DNA from: Eimeria necatrix
Lineage: Eukaryota > Apicomplexa > Conoidasida > Eucoccidiorida > Eimeriidae
DNA length: 64,000 nt
NCBI RefSeq assembly: GCF_000499385.1
Contig: NW_013652461.1
Coordinates: 62,001-126,000 of the forward strand
Direction of reading: 5' to 3'
In this document: positions 44,701 to 56,500 of the stretch, piece by piece
Layout of the letters: each line of letters opens with the position of its first letter
How positions within the stretch are numbered: the first letter of the stretch is position 1
The notes under the pieces: model-generated
What the model saw: only the letters and a program-made list of their open reading frames with translations
Database searches by the model: none
What the model was told of the DNA's origin: nothing
Translations under genes and position numbers: made by a program

Positions 44701-47700
44701 AGACGGTCCAAATCTCACATGGAGACTTTTCAAAGCGCTTTTGGAGCTGCTCAAGGCACCTCGTTGCATCTTCAGTGCTGCCTTCTCCTCCGCAAGCTTC
44801 TGCGCAACTCCAAAATGGGTATCTCTGCTTGCCTTGACCCTCTGCTGCAACTTCTGTAGTCTTGCAGCTACCTGAGCGTGAAAAGCCTCTCTGGCCTCCC
44901 CTGCCTCCCCAGCAGATCGAACGTTTTCCTGCTCTTTTGCCAACTTTTTCTCTGCTGCCTCTTTCTTCTTATTCGCAACTTCTAGGCGCTGCTTTTGATC
45001 AGCGAGGCTTTCATGAAGCTCGACTAGTTGTACTTTAGCTGTCTTCCCCCTAGTTGATGCAGCAGATAGTTGCCCTCTCAGGCCGGCGACCTAGAAACAA
45101 AGTCCAAATCAGTGTTCGCTTTCCTGCTACATTGCAGCTCATACACGGTCCGTTTCTTCATATGCTTTGTTTTCAAAGAATAGCAGAACTCTGTTCGTCC
45201 GCCACGAGTGCCTTGGGGCAGCAACCATTAAGTCATGGCCAGAGCCTTTATCTAGAGGCTGCCAAAGCACTCTATTATTGATGAAATGAAGGTTGTTCAC
45301 ACTATACTCGATCCCTCATTTTCTGCCTGACAGCGGATACCTGTGGGGGGGAATTAGCCTGGGATGTACCTAGAAATGTGTGTATTCTTTATCAACGCTA
45401 ACCTCTTCCGTCAGTTGGCCAACCGCCATCGCTGCGCTTGCATAGTTCGACCTGCACAATGCCAGCTGTTGCTCCAAACTGGTTACTTCTCCCAGGAGAC
45501 TTTTGTTCTGGTTCTGCTGCCTCGTCGCGAAGCCCCTGGCAGCCACTGCTCACATACCAGCATTGAATTCATGGTTGGCAATGAAGGCTGAGCGTTATGT
45601 TATCAACGAGCAATACAAAAAAGATGCCCCAAATTTGGGGGCATCGCGTGCTCACTCCTACGACGCTGTGCAGGCGCGTGGAAAGGTTACAGAGTTGTAA
45701 ATCCTACTTAGCTTCTCCATCTGTTGTGTCAGCCTTCTTTGAGTCTCCTCAAATGAGTGCGTTGATCGTGCAATCCGGGCATCACTCCTCCACATCTCTT
45801 CCATCGTTGCTTCTCTGGCCCAAAAAGAAAGCAACAAATCCAAAATTTACAACAAAATGTCTTACAGTTCCCCCGATCTGTTGCCTGTTAAACAGATTAT
45901 ATTGCGCTGCACGGATGCTCGAAAGTGAATGTGGCCCTATACAGATGCTCCATCGCCTCACCCTTGAGCAATCAGAAGTGCTCTGTCTTTCTGCTGCTCC
46001 GCAAAATATTCTAATGAGCGCTGCAATTCTGCCCTTGCCGCACGGGCGGCAGTCTGCTCCTCCTTCAGACGCTTTTTCGCCTCAGCCACCTCGACAGATA
46101 TCTTTTCCGTCTGGGCCATCAGCTTTGCAGCCCTCATATCGTCTTTTTTCTTGAATTCGGCTATGCACGCTAGGTCCTCCTGAACAGTGCATGATCAGCT
46201 CAAGGCCATCAGTAGAAATCAACGTCTTTGCTCCAAATTTTTAGCAAGTAGCACCAGGAAAGGTTACACAACGCAGCAAGCCACAAGGCTTCATCGATAG
46301 CTGCACGGGAACAAACTAGAAAGTTGGAGGCTTGCGCAGGCTGGAAAGGGCACAGCGCGTCTTTGTTCTAGAGGTGTAGCTCTAGCCACTATTCCCCTGC
46401 ACTGCAATCATTCATTTTCAAGGGGTCGGAAGCACGATTCCCTAATCATCTTGTGCCCAGTCACCGTGTCTAAAACAAGAAGTGTGCTTCTCCTGGGGAC
46501 GTGCTTCTTACTTCTTTTTGGTGTGCAGCAGAACGCCACTGGGCTAGCTCTTCCTCATTCCACTTCATTTGCAACTTGAAGCAATCAATTTGTTCCTGGC
46601 CTCTAGATATCTCGATCTGAAGTCCTGTAAGCCGAGCCTGGAGCTGCAGTTGGTGCTGCTGCTGGTGCTGTATCTCGCTCTTCAGCTTGCTGGCCTGTCG
46701 GATCGCTATTCCCTCCATGCGTTTGTCACTGCTTATGTGTGCTTCTTTTGCGGCAGCGAGTTTTTCTAGATCTAGTGCCTCAACTTTCAACTGCTGCAAA
46801 TGTTGCTGCATGAGCATTATCCGCTCAGCTTTCTGCCCGATATCTGTCCCTCGTTGAGACAAGAGCTGCTGCTTCTCCCTTATCTCGTTGTACAACGCAA
46901 CGTTCTCCTCATCAGCAAATGCAGGCAGTTCAGCTTTCTCCTCTTCGCTTGCAGGCACACCCTTTTCTGCGCTAGGCAGACCGGCAGGCAAGTCGTTGAG
47001 TTTCGTTGCATCTGGAAATCGTCGCTCCTCCACAAAAATCTCGAGGGAGGAAGGGTTTGCAGAAGCACTGCATGGCTCGCCAGCATTCTGGGTTCGTCTG
47101 TCCGGCGTTAATGTAAGTCCTTCCGGTGCTCTACTTGGCTTCCATCCTGTCTCTATTGCTGCGACAGCGTTTTCCGTTGCAGCAGAGAGCAAAGCAGCTG
47201 CAGCTTCTGATGCAAGCGCTACAGCGGAGGTATTTTTGAAACTCGTAAAGGTGCCTGCGGTAGTACCGAATGGAACAGCATACTCTTGCGAACGATCCAA
47301 ATCCTTCCTACAACGAGAGTCTACACTTTGTGCACAGTCTTCTGTGTTGCCAGTACCCGCTTCTCCTTCAATGTCATGTGCTGCCTGTGGTTGCTCTTCC
47401 TTTGCCGCCGTTGTCAATGGGCCGTGCGGTGATTGTGCTTGTGTGCTTAGTTGCAATTGTTCCCCCTTTGATGCTGCATTTTCTGCAACCATGGCTTTTT
47501 CGCTTGACAGAACACCATCAAATTTTGCCCTCTTCATGTTGTGAGAAGCAGCAGCTTCAATCTGGTCTCCGCGAACAGCGTGTTGCTGTCCGTTTGCTCC
47601 AACCACGGCGGCGAGCTCAATATCCTCATTGTCACTTATTAGCCCTACAGTTCCTCTTTCTGAGCTTCTTTCCTGTTTCAAAGTTGAATCATGTGCTTGC

Positions 47701-48015
47701 CCTGCCGAACTAGTATGCAATTGTGGTCCTTCGTCTGCAGCATCAATTTGAACGCCGAGCCTGCATCGCCTTGTGCCTTCATCCCAGCTAATTCAAGTCA
47801 TACACGTGACAATTGTGGGTGATCCTATAGATGATATTCAAGGAATTCCGCCATGCGGTTCTTCTGTAATTCTTACCTTCAGCTGCATGCGTGGCTGCAG
47901 AAGGCATTACTTCTCCATCGCTGGCAGGAAGGTCGGCCGCATCGTTCCCATCTTCTCCCTGTCCAACTCCATTTAAAAGAGCTTCATGGCCCTCCCCGTC
48001 TGCTCCGGCCGTCAT
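41752..48015 (-). CDS. CCDC39-like axonemal ruler coiled-coil protein
   Basis: This multi-exon minus-strand gene encodes a long coiled-coil protein. CCDC39 pairs with CCDC40 along doublet microtubules to set the 96-nm repeat on which inner dynein arms, nexin links and radial spokes assemble. Family-specific segments appear in the right order: FKLQMKWNEEELAQW (about 46.53-46.58 kb), KKDDMRAAKLMAQTEKISVE (about 46.07-46.16 kb), LLYSIDFQCQAMQRKVSRVS then TKALQKQIKELQ (about 44.29-44.42 kb), QEREELQRKGAELHRRLQNA (about 42.40-42.46 kb), and a final exon LEKERLTVDEKLRRSQQLRQ ending at the stop at 41752. The start is the ATG at 48015. Exon 1 (47877-48015) and exon 2 (46512-47776) join in phase 1 through an AAG acceptor. 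The protein carries about 290 poorly conserved, acidic, Gln/Ala-rich N-terminal residues before the coiled coil, longer than usual. It is adjacent and co-oriented with the CFAP43/44 and DNAH2 genes. Confidence 0.78.
46512..47776 (-). other. CCDC39-like exon 2
   Basis: This is the largest open block in the window (about 420 codons). Its first two-thirds are low-conservation sequence rich in Ala, Glu, Gln and Ser. Its last third is a coiled coil (LYNEIREKQQLLSQRG to LAQWRSAAHQKE) that aligns with the N-terminal helix of CCDC39. The donor GTAAGA at its end connects in phase 0 to the next exon, which starts after a TTCAG acceptor at 46179 with EDLACIAEFKKKDDM. Confidence 0.75.
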
Positions 48016-49901
48016 CTTTTTCGCGCAGAATCAGCGCTCGGCATTGCGTTCTAAATCACCTCTGCTCGGCGCTCGTCTGTCGCCGCTCCTGTAATACGTT
48101 GGCCTTGTGTGTTCGGCGTAGGGAGCGGAAAGGCAATTATTTGATATTGTAAGGATTTCTGCAGGCATCAGCCCCAAATCCTCAGGAATACGGAAAGTCG
48201 GCGTTCTGACCTCAGGCCTTCTTTTATGAAAACTTTGTGTTAAGAGCAACATGCATAAAGCCCATAGGGGTCCTTTCCTTTTTGAAAAGCCTCGAATATA
48301 TAGTTCCAAGAAAATTGTAGTGCTTTTGTAGCGTGGTGTTATGGCACAGTGACCAGTCTTGAAAGCAGCAAGACTGCCTGTGGGACTGGCGGGAAGTGAC
48401 CCCATGGCACGATCCATCACAGTGAGAGCTGAAGCCACGCATGTCTGGAAAACTTTTTCTTCCACTGAAAAATAGTAAGTATCTGTTTCTTGTGCATGTG
48501 CCGGGCTTGAGTTCCATTTGGGCCTTCACACAGGATTGCCAGCAAACAGCGCTGTGAAACCTAGGCGTAATGAATCGCGTAGCGCGGCTTTTGGATAGAT
48601 GCTATGCGATATCTAACCGCTTCAGTAGCCAGTGAAACAAAGGAGCAGCTTTTTAGAAAGAACGCTTGTGGTGAGTCCCGGCTATGATGGAAATGAATGT
48701 GCGTGATTACCCTTCTCAGCGGCTCTTGGGCAACACATGCTGCTACAAACTCCTGAACAGTCGATCCTGGGATCCTCACTCTATTCAGCGTGCATCATAG
48801 TAAAGTTGCAACTGATCAACAGGCAGGCCTGTTGTCAGATCGTCTCCGGACAAGCAATTTTCATGCCGTAGCAGTATGGAATACCCACAAGTGGCAGCTC
48901 AGTGCGAGCATACACATCCAGTTGCGACATTGGTTATTTGCAGTGCATAGATAACTTTGTATGGAAGACACTGGACATCAAACGGGCCGTTTTTCTTTGA
49001 GGTCTTCTAATCATTTCACGTCTAACCGGCCTTCATTTGGGTGCACTACTGCTGCTTTCTGCTGTAGCTGTTATTTGCTGCTTGACACGCCTGCTGCGTG
49101 CTCCTGCTTCTGCCTGCAGCCTCTATTTGCTGCTCGTGCTTGATGCTGCTGTTACCTTCAGCTTGGTTACTGCTCTGCGTAAGTAGCTATTGAACATTTG
49201 GAGCACTTCGTGTGCTGTGAAGGCCTGCCAATCTTACTTCAACGTAATAAGGCCCTGGGTTGCATCTTCGATCTACCGAGCGAACGTTGTTGGCAAGCAA
49301 AGTGCAGCGTGACTAAGAAGTGTCTAAAAAGCATTCTAGTAGCACCCAGAGGTTGGGTGCTATTCAGAAAAGTTAATCAATTGCTTTTTCTTATCTGCAG
49401 ATTATGGCGTTGGTGGAGACGAGGAACGCGAAAAGCAATGTTAGCCAGGGCTTCCTAATAATTAAAGAAAGTCCATTGTGTGGGTCAGTCCTGGCCATTC
49501 AAGGTATATGTATGAGGGGCCCTTCTATAAACGATTGCCTTGTGTGGTCAAAAAATTACGTAGTTCGGAACGATGAAGAAGTTTCCCGTTAGACGAAGGC
49601 CGCAGTCACAAAGGCTCAATCTGTAGAATGATCTAAGCACGGGCATTGTTCATCGAAGGAATAAAGACAGCATCAACAATGATGCTAAGGAAGACTGTTA
49701 TTGCGTTTAATCTTTGACTTTTTGGCAGAGCTTCAGATTTTTCTCTTACTCTGCGTTGCTAACGCTGCCCTCACTCTCTTTTCGCTGCTATTGAATATTC
49801 ACATGGCTTATAAGGACTCGAAATTATGTTTAGCGTCTCCTTATAGCTCTCTTCATGCATGCATGCCTTCGTTGACCCTGAATATGCACATTGTTTGGCA
49901 G

Positions 49902-50083
49902 AACGGGACATTATGACCAGGCAGTTTCCGCTTTTCGAGGGCCACAGCATGTGGGTGGGCGTTCCAGAGCAGCAGTTGTCTCCCTCGGTGCTTGACAACT
50001 CAAATCCCAGTGAAGTTGAAAGATTGAGGGAAATAGACGCTGCGTTATCACACACCCAGGACCCTCTGCCGCACTTTCACTAA
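49902..50083 (+). CDS. Candidate terminal exon of an unknown plus-strand gene
   Basis: After a strong TTGTTTGGCAG acceptor the frame reads ERDIMTRQFPLFEGHSMWVG and stops at 50081-50083 after DPLPHFH. The hydrophilic, non-repetitive sequence looks coding, but the upstream exons are unclear. No domain is recognised. Confidence 0.3.
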
Positions 50084-50338
50084 GCCGTGATCGGGGATGA
50101 ACTCTTCGTTTTCCTTGAGGTCACCAGCTTTATGCACCTGAATGTATCGCCGAAAAATTCAAGAATTCAGCATGATAGAAATTATCTTGCCTAGCTTTGT
50201 ACTTATGTTGAGTGGCAGCCCGGAACAAAACTTATGAGAATCATCTAACAAAACCCAATGCTTTACTTACGTTATCCCAGCGTGCTATCGAGAGTTCACG
50301 AACCTTCGACTTGATGCATCTGCATATGGCTCCGCGGG

Positions 50339-50797
50339 TCACCTCTCGGAAACAGCGCCATTCACGCTGCTGCACCGGCCCAAGAGGTGAGTACTGATGC
50401 GAAGCTTTTTACTGTCAGCAGCTACTTTCTTTTCTACTGGGGTGTGCCCCAGAATCGCAAGATTTGTAGGAAATAGCAGTGCACTCAGGCTCATTAATGG
50501 CTTGCAATGTCCATTACAGAGGCTTGCGGCCACTTCTCTAGTGTTGCAATCAAGATTCCCAAACGCATTGTCATTCCTCCAGTTTTTTGTCACTAGCTTA
50601 TATTGTTTGGATACGATGTATCTGGCGGAGTGTGCTGCAGGGAGAGGCATCTCTTGTTTCGCCATCATAGCATCACTCTGAAACGGTAAAGCCAACAGGT
50701 ACTCAAGCGTGAACGAGGGCGCAGGTATTGCCTTCAAAGAGCGTACTTGAACGCATCTGTATTCAATGGTGATACGGAAAAGATTAACACAGCTCAC
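50339..50797 (-). CDS. Candidate exon, possible C2-like strand pattern, unknown
   Basis: An open block of about 150 codons contains CVQVRSLKAIPAPSFTLEYL, which faintly recalls the first strands of a C2 domain. Random open frames of this length are expected a few times in 64 kb, so the evidence is weak. It could belong with the candidate minus-strand exon at 51265-51693. Confidence 0.2.
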   Translation of the reverse strand: MSCVNLFRITIEYRCVQVRSLKAIPAPSFTLEYLLALPFQSDAMMAKQEMPLPAAHSARYIVSKQYKLVTKNWRNDNAFGNLDCNTREVAASLCNGHCKPLMSLSALLFPTNLAILGHTPVEKKVAADSKKLRISTHLLGRCSSVNGAVSER

Positions 50798-51264
50798 GTG
50801 AGTACATACTCAGGGTTAGTATGCACTCAGGCAAGTGCGCCCAATCAAAACTGCGCCACTCCAAAGGCATACACACAAACTACTCCGGTGGCCACCACCA
50901 TTCCTTCATGTTAGGAGGAATGAGTCAATTTTAGAAATATAATTCTTCGCTGTTCAAGAAAGAGCTGTCGCTGGGGAGTCGGCTTCCTGGAAGCTTAACT
51001 ACTAGCTGAGCACCATTACTGGTGTTTGCTTGAAATAGCCTCAGCGGCATTCCAGAAAATTTGGCTCAGCCACAGCTGAGGAAACTGCATATTATTAGCT
51101 ACAAGGCAGAGCAGGGCTTGGTGCTATAACACGACGAGAACTGTGCACGTGGACGTGGCCACTCGATTCCCTCGTCATTAGTTTCATTCCTTCTAGTGAA
51201 CGATTGCCTCACAAGACAGGACGCAAAGCCTTTGCAATATTAATAAAAAAAAGGCGTGCGTTTT

Positions 51265-51693
51265 TCATAAAATGGAAGCATCCACTGTCGTACCCATAAG
51301 CCATAATATTTCTCTCTCTGACTCAAAGCCCAGGCAGAGATGCTTCTCATTTTCGCGGGCAAATTCGGCCCCTCCAAAAAATTCGCATCTCAATTTAGCA
51401 TTGTATTCGCAAGAAATACTTGCGGACAATACGTTATCCCTACACCTGGCTCGGAGATTAGCACGTGGAATAGACAATGTTTTACTCGGTTCCTCACCGC
51501 TGGCCCCTATCCTCCAAGCAGAACTCTGTAAGGCTTCTAGGACAACGGCGCGTTTATTCGTGAAGATCAAGTAGAAAGCAATCGGACATGGAATTAAACT
51601 ATAGAGAAGCACGCACGCTAGGAAGTTAGTTGCATTCAATAAAGATCTAATTCCATAGCAAAGCCCGCAAAACTTGCTACAATGTGCTTTCAC
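51265..51693 (-). CDS. Candidate exon, possible PH-like domain, unknown
   Basis: An open block of about 140 codons ends KHLCLGFESEREILWLMG followed by TTVDASIL. The pattern of alternating strands ending in an amphipathic helix with a Trp is reminiscent of PH-fold domains. No flanking exons were joined in phase. It may be real but unidentified. Confidence 0.3.
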   Translation of the reverse strand: MKAHCSKFCGLCYGIRSLLNATNFLACVLLYSLIPCPIAFYLIFTNKRAVVLEALQSSAWRIGASGEEPSKTLSIPRANLRARCRDNVLSASISCEYNAKLRCEFFGGAEFARENEKHLCLGFESEREILWLMGTTVDASIL

Positions 51694-52171
51694 AATTCTG
51701 GCGGCCTATGATATGCTCTCTCAAAACACTGAGCTGTGGGAATATCTCCGACTAATACCAGGTGCATTTTTACCCAAAGAATTCAGTGTGGTAAGCCCAT
51801 GGCCAATCATAGGCAATGGCAGACTCAGTCAAACGAGGATAGAAGGGCCAGACTCGGGAGAGGCGCTAAACAGGCATACGTAACTGTAACTGTAGGCATT
51901 TGTAATACAGACACTGCATTACGACTCTCAGTAGGGACGTTTTCTCTGAAGTAACGTAGAAAAACTCCCAAAACAGTGTAGCTGCGACGGTGTGGCTAGC
52001 CGTATTGGGCAGACAGGTGAGACTCGCATGCAGTGTTGGCAACGATGTGGGGACGCTTGCTCAAGGGCAGGCTAGCTAGTGAGTAAGATCTGCAAATCGA
52101 AGAGGCTGTCAAGTTCCATGCACTGAAGAAAAAGCATTAAGAAGAATGCAAAGGTGGAATTTAACAAGCAT

Positions 52172-52384
52172 TCACACTGCTGAGTCGTCGGGTGAGCTGT
52201 CACTAGCATGACTGGTGCGGCCAGAAACAGAAGTTACAGTGCACCTGCCAGAAGCACAAGTAATGGGGTCTGCTGTAAGTATCGCTGTAGGCATGTGCAC
52301 AGAAAAATCGTGTGCTCTGGATGTGCTCTTGAAGACGAGTTGGCGGACACTGTCGGACTCATCGATGTCCAGCAAACTGGCCAA
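52172..52384 (-). CDS. Candidate exon, unknown
   Basis: The minus-strand frame contains IPLASLLDIDESDSVRQLVF and ends SDSSPDDSAV at a stop. Acceptor-like CAG words lie at its upstream edge. The overlapping plus-strand frame is also open, so the coding strand is uncertain. No homology is recognised. Confidence 0.22.
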   Translation of the reverse strand: MASLLDIDESDSVRQLVFKSTSRAHDFSVHMPTAILTADPITCASGRCTVTSVSGRTSHASDSSPDDSAV

Positions 52385-53539
52385 TGGAATTTGCTGTATT
52401 CGCCTGCCATTTACCCAGCGTGTTCAGTCAAAATGCGAGTCCCTTTGTTCCCTAAAATCAAAATCTATCTAGACATTATATGCCAGTGTTTTGCCGACTT
52501 CAGTCTGCCTCACTTCAACGCGAGAAAACATTTTGCCCCCCAGGTGGTAAACTCACTTTCAAGTGCTCGCATCTTAGTGCGCTCCTACCGATCTTTCCAC
52601 AAAATTTGTTTTTGAATCACTCAGCTGTGGCCATATGGGACAAGCTATGGATCTGTACTGCGAGATTTCAGACGATCTCCCTATTCTAGTAATTTGCTGT
52701 TCCATTGAGGGTCATGGTGGATGATGTCACAACCAATAAGCGCGAGTCTAAGAGCGCCATCGTTGCATTGAATCGGCATAATTAATATATAAATTTGGTC
52801 CATTTGATCGCATCAAGTTTAGCAGCGAACTAATTGTGGGGCACTACTAGCTGCGCAGACAGCATTGCTTGTCGGCGGCGAACAGTTCGGCTCGTGGAGC
52901 CACACTGTGTGCAACGTACAAGAGTGTCATAGAGAAGCTACACTGCTGCTAATATAAAGTAATCATGTGGCAGTCTTTTTAAAACTTGCATTTGTACGCC
53001 TTGCCGAAGCTTTGGGCGAGCGAGAAGAAGCAGTCCTTGTGGGTGCTGCACCACTAACCACAAGGAAGACCGGCATCTGCCATGCATCGTACTGAACCAC
53101 CATGCTCTACAGAATTTCTCGTCCCTGACTTTTTAGCAGTTTCTGGAGTGATTTGGGAGGATTCTGGATGGCCTGTCATGGTGCGGTGTATAGGGAAAGA
53201 ACGGGTGGCCTGAGGGAACTGCAAATCTTGAGCTGCCCATCATCGAACTTCCCTCATTGCCATAATAACAGCGTTCTCTGCATCCCACAAAGGATCACTG
53301 AGTGAGAAATTCTCCATGCTCAAAGCAGCCCGCTGTTGAAACCCATGCCGCCGTCAAAGACTTCTGGACAAGTCCTTCATTACAATCTTGTCAGGGCAGC
53401 GGGGGCGTTGCAAGCCGTCTATCTGGCTTCACGCATCACGTATAGAGGAAGTAGCCGCTTCGTACTGCGGCTGCCAATGTTTAGACTCAGCCGTCTTGGA
53501 TTCTGTTGCTCCTTTCCCTTCCCACAAATGAGCTAATTG

Positions 53540-56500
53540 TCTGCAAGCAGCCAAGTTTTCGTCCCTAGAGACGAAAGAAACACGATAATTGTAGCCGTCA
53601 AAACCTCCGGGCTACTGTTGCTCCACTACCCGAGCCTTCGTTTCCGCCTGCAAGAAACGTGGGAAGGAATGCAGCCCGCCGGTCAGCGTTACCGAGCCGG
53701 CTCAAGGCGCTCGACTTTCCCAATGCAACAAGGTAGACTGGAATGCAATTCAGCCCTTGAACGCATCAGCGGGGCTACACTGGAGAAGCCGCGTAACGAT
53801 ACCTTCGAAATTTCATTTGCTGTGGTGAAAACGTTCGTTCACGAGGATTTCGCCTTACTTCCTAGGACTAGTCGGTCTAGAGCCGACTCGCTAAATGAGA
53901 TTACTGCAGTTGCGTGTTCTGTTAAGCTAAATCTAGCATTCGTCGGTTTGGCATCCGGGGTGATCCTCTACTTCCATTCCAGCATCGGCAGCACCCCACA
54001 AAAGTCATTACCTGTGGAGAAGCTTCGCGAGCATAGTGGAGCTGTGCACTGCTTGCAGATTGTGTTAAATACAGAGCCTGAGGCTTCGTGGAGCCTTCCT
54101 GAAGGCGAGTGGGCTGTTAAAAGTTGTGAGACTGCAGACCCTTGGCTTCTCAGTGGTTCAGCAGATCGGACAATTCGGATATGGAGCATAAGTAGAAAAA
54201 GCGTGAACTGCATCAGAATTGTTGCAGGTCACGGCGGCACAGTTGTTTCTCTAAGCCTGTGCATGCCATACTTGATATCGTCCTCAACGGATGGCTCGTT
54301 GCTTTTCTGGAATGTTGACGTTACGGTGAAAAAGAAACCTGCTTTCACGTTGGCACAGAAGATGCAAAGCGGACCTGCTTCTACATGTCAGTCCGCTCAT
54401 ATCTGGCACCTTCTGTTCGGATTAGCGAACAGGCTATCCAATTAAATTTCAGATTATTTGCAGTTTTGTGCTCAGCTGGGAACAAGGGCGTTACGGCACT
54501 GTCGCTCTCTTGGTTTGGGAGCATAACGGCAAAATGGGCTGGAGACAAAGTGCGCGTTTACGCTGCGTCTACGGATGGCTACCTACTTTTACTAGAAGGC
54601 GGTGGCTCCTCCACAGAGCCAGAGTCCGACGATTTGTTTGCGGGCCAGTTAACAGCAACACGGCCTCTTGGGTGGTGCCGCGAAATCTTCCGTATTCATC
54701 GGAAGATGCATATACATACCTTATGCACTCGACTTGTTTATTCGCTTCCTTTGGAGTCTGTCGTAGTCACTGCAGGAAGTGACGCTGGTTTAGCTGTTGT
54801 TGATCCTTTTGTAGGGCAGGTGTGGTGGAAGCAGACAAACCCTCAAGGTGCGTCATTTTCTGCTATCGCGTGGGATGCTAAGCAAAGCCTCCTCCTTGCT
54901 GGGGACGACTCAGGCACCCTTAGCTATTTCAACATCTACTCTAAAGAAAGGGTTGCCGCAGAGAAAATCTGTCAGCACAGGATTCTTCACATATCCGTTG
55001 ACCCAAGTAAGAGACGATAACCTCCTCTCCAAGTCAGTTTTGTGCTATTCTCTTGTTCTTGGGCAAAAGCGTATGCTGGCGCTGCAATTATGAAAGTGGC
55101 ATGTGGCCAGAAACCGAGGAAATAGTTGTCGTATCTACTCACTCCTTCTTTGTCGTTCAAGCGAAGCTAACGACTGAGAACTTAGCGATGTGCGGACATG
55201 AAGGTATGTGACTGTCACATCACAGCGTTTGCGGAGATGGTGTTACTGCTAAACATGCTGCTGTTTACTGTGGAAAGGCCTCTTCCTTCCACAGACTCCG
55301 TACTTTTGCCGCATTGCATGCACTTTCAGGTTCCGTGTCTCATTTACTTTGGGTACCCATCGCAGAGACGCATTTTTTGCTTTCACTGGCAACAGATCAA
55401 ACGTTTCGGCTGTAAGTGTTCAGTGAGCGGAACAGGCCAGTTGGCACAGTCCAATTGTATCCAGACTCTCTACTATTAGCAGAAGAGCCATTCATGTAAG
55501 TCCCTTCATAGATTGAGGGATGAAATTAGTGCTCCTGCCAGTGCTCTCAGGTGGGATCTTCATCGACAGGTCGCCGTCAACACAATACAGTGCAAATACA
55601 GCGAAGTTACGAGGCAAGCCACGCCTCTTTCTCCGAGCCTTTGCAAAAGCTCTCTAAATCGCCCTGGCATCCGCTTTACTGATTGTCTTGCAGTGTGTGG
55701 GTGCTTCAAGGGCAGTTTTACTTACCTTCCGGGAGTTGATGCTCTCTTAACCGGCCATGAAGATGGATCCGTCCGTTGCTGGCAGCTTCCCAGCGATACC
55801 TCAACTCCCGTACTAGATACAAAAGGCAGGAATGTGACACACATGATAGCCCTATTGAATTCAGCAACTGTGTAGTGTGCTTACCTTTCTGCCCGAGGAA
55901 CGGAAGAGCGCGCTGGCATGCTTCTTACTTCTGAAACGAACTGTGCTATGGTGAGCTTTAATTTTAGAGATTAAAAGTCGACGCAACTGCTTGGCTTTTC
56001 AGGGAGGACGCTTCATGAGAACACAGTTGCCTGCATGGACTCATGGCCTGATTTTGCGCAAACATTGGAAGGCGAGGAAAGGCAGTCGGGTGAAGCGCTC
56101 CAACCACAAATAAAGTGCAAAGCATTCTACGTTTTGACCGGCGGCTATGACGGAAACATTTGTCTTCTTCTCGTCAACGAAGTGGAAGAGAGAATAGTGA
56201 CGAGGCAGATTGTGCGATTCCTGATGACACGCTGTAAAGAACAAAGTAGACTTCCCTACCACAGGCGCGCGTAACAGCATGCTAGAGAAGAGGGTTTCAG
56301 CGTCCCCGGTGCTTTGCAAAATGCATACGCTGCGTCTAGTGCCTCTCAGAGCGTCGAAATTTCGTTCAGTTTTTCTACACTTGCATTTTAACAGGATTTG
56401 TACAAGGTCAGCGGGGAAGTTGACCGAGAGGTATTGTATCTTGCCAGCTGTTCTTCCAAAAGGCTTTTCTTCTCAGGTAAATGTGTTTCAATTCGTTAGC

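Larger units (their letters stand above)
48016..53539. other. Interval between divergent gene sets, several weak exon candidates
   Basis: The promoter of the CCDC39-like gene is expected just above 48.0 kb and that of the WD40 gene below 53.5 kb. Apart from the weak candidates listed separately (50339-50797, 51265-51693 and 52172-52384 minus; 49902-50083 plus), I see no recognisable gene. Minus-strand blocks at 48.04-48.46 and 48.72-48.78 kb could be further exons of the same unassigned minus-strand gene. Confidence 0.35.

Noticed and set aside
46888..47713. Two long plus-strand frames (218 and 147 codons)
   Set aside because: They mirror the large CCDC39-like exon. Their Ser/Ala/Cys/Leu-rich composition is the complement of Glu/Gln/Ala-rich coding sequence.
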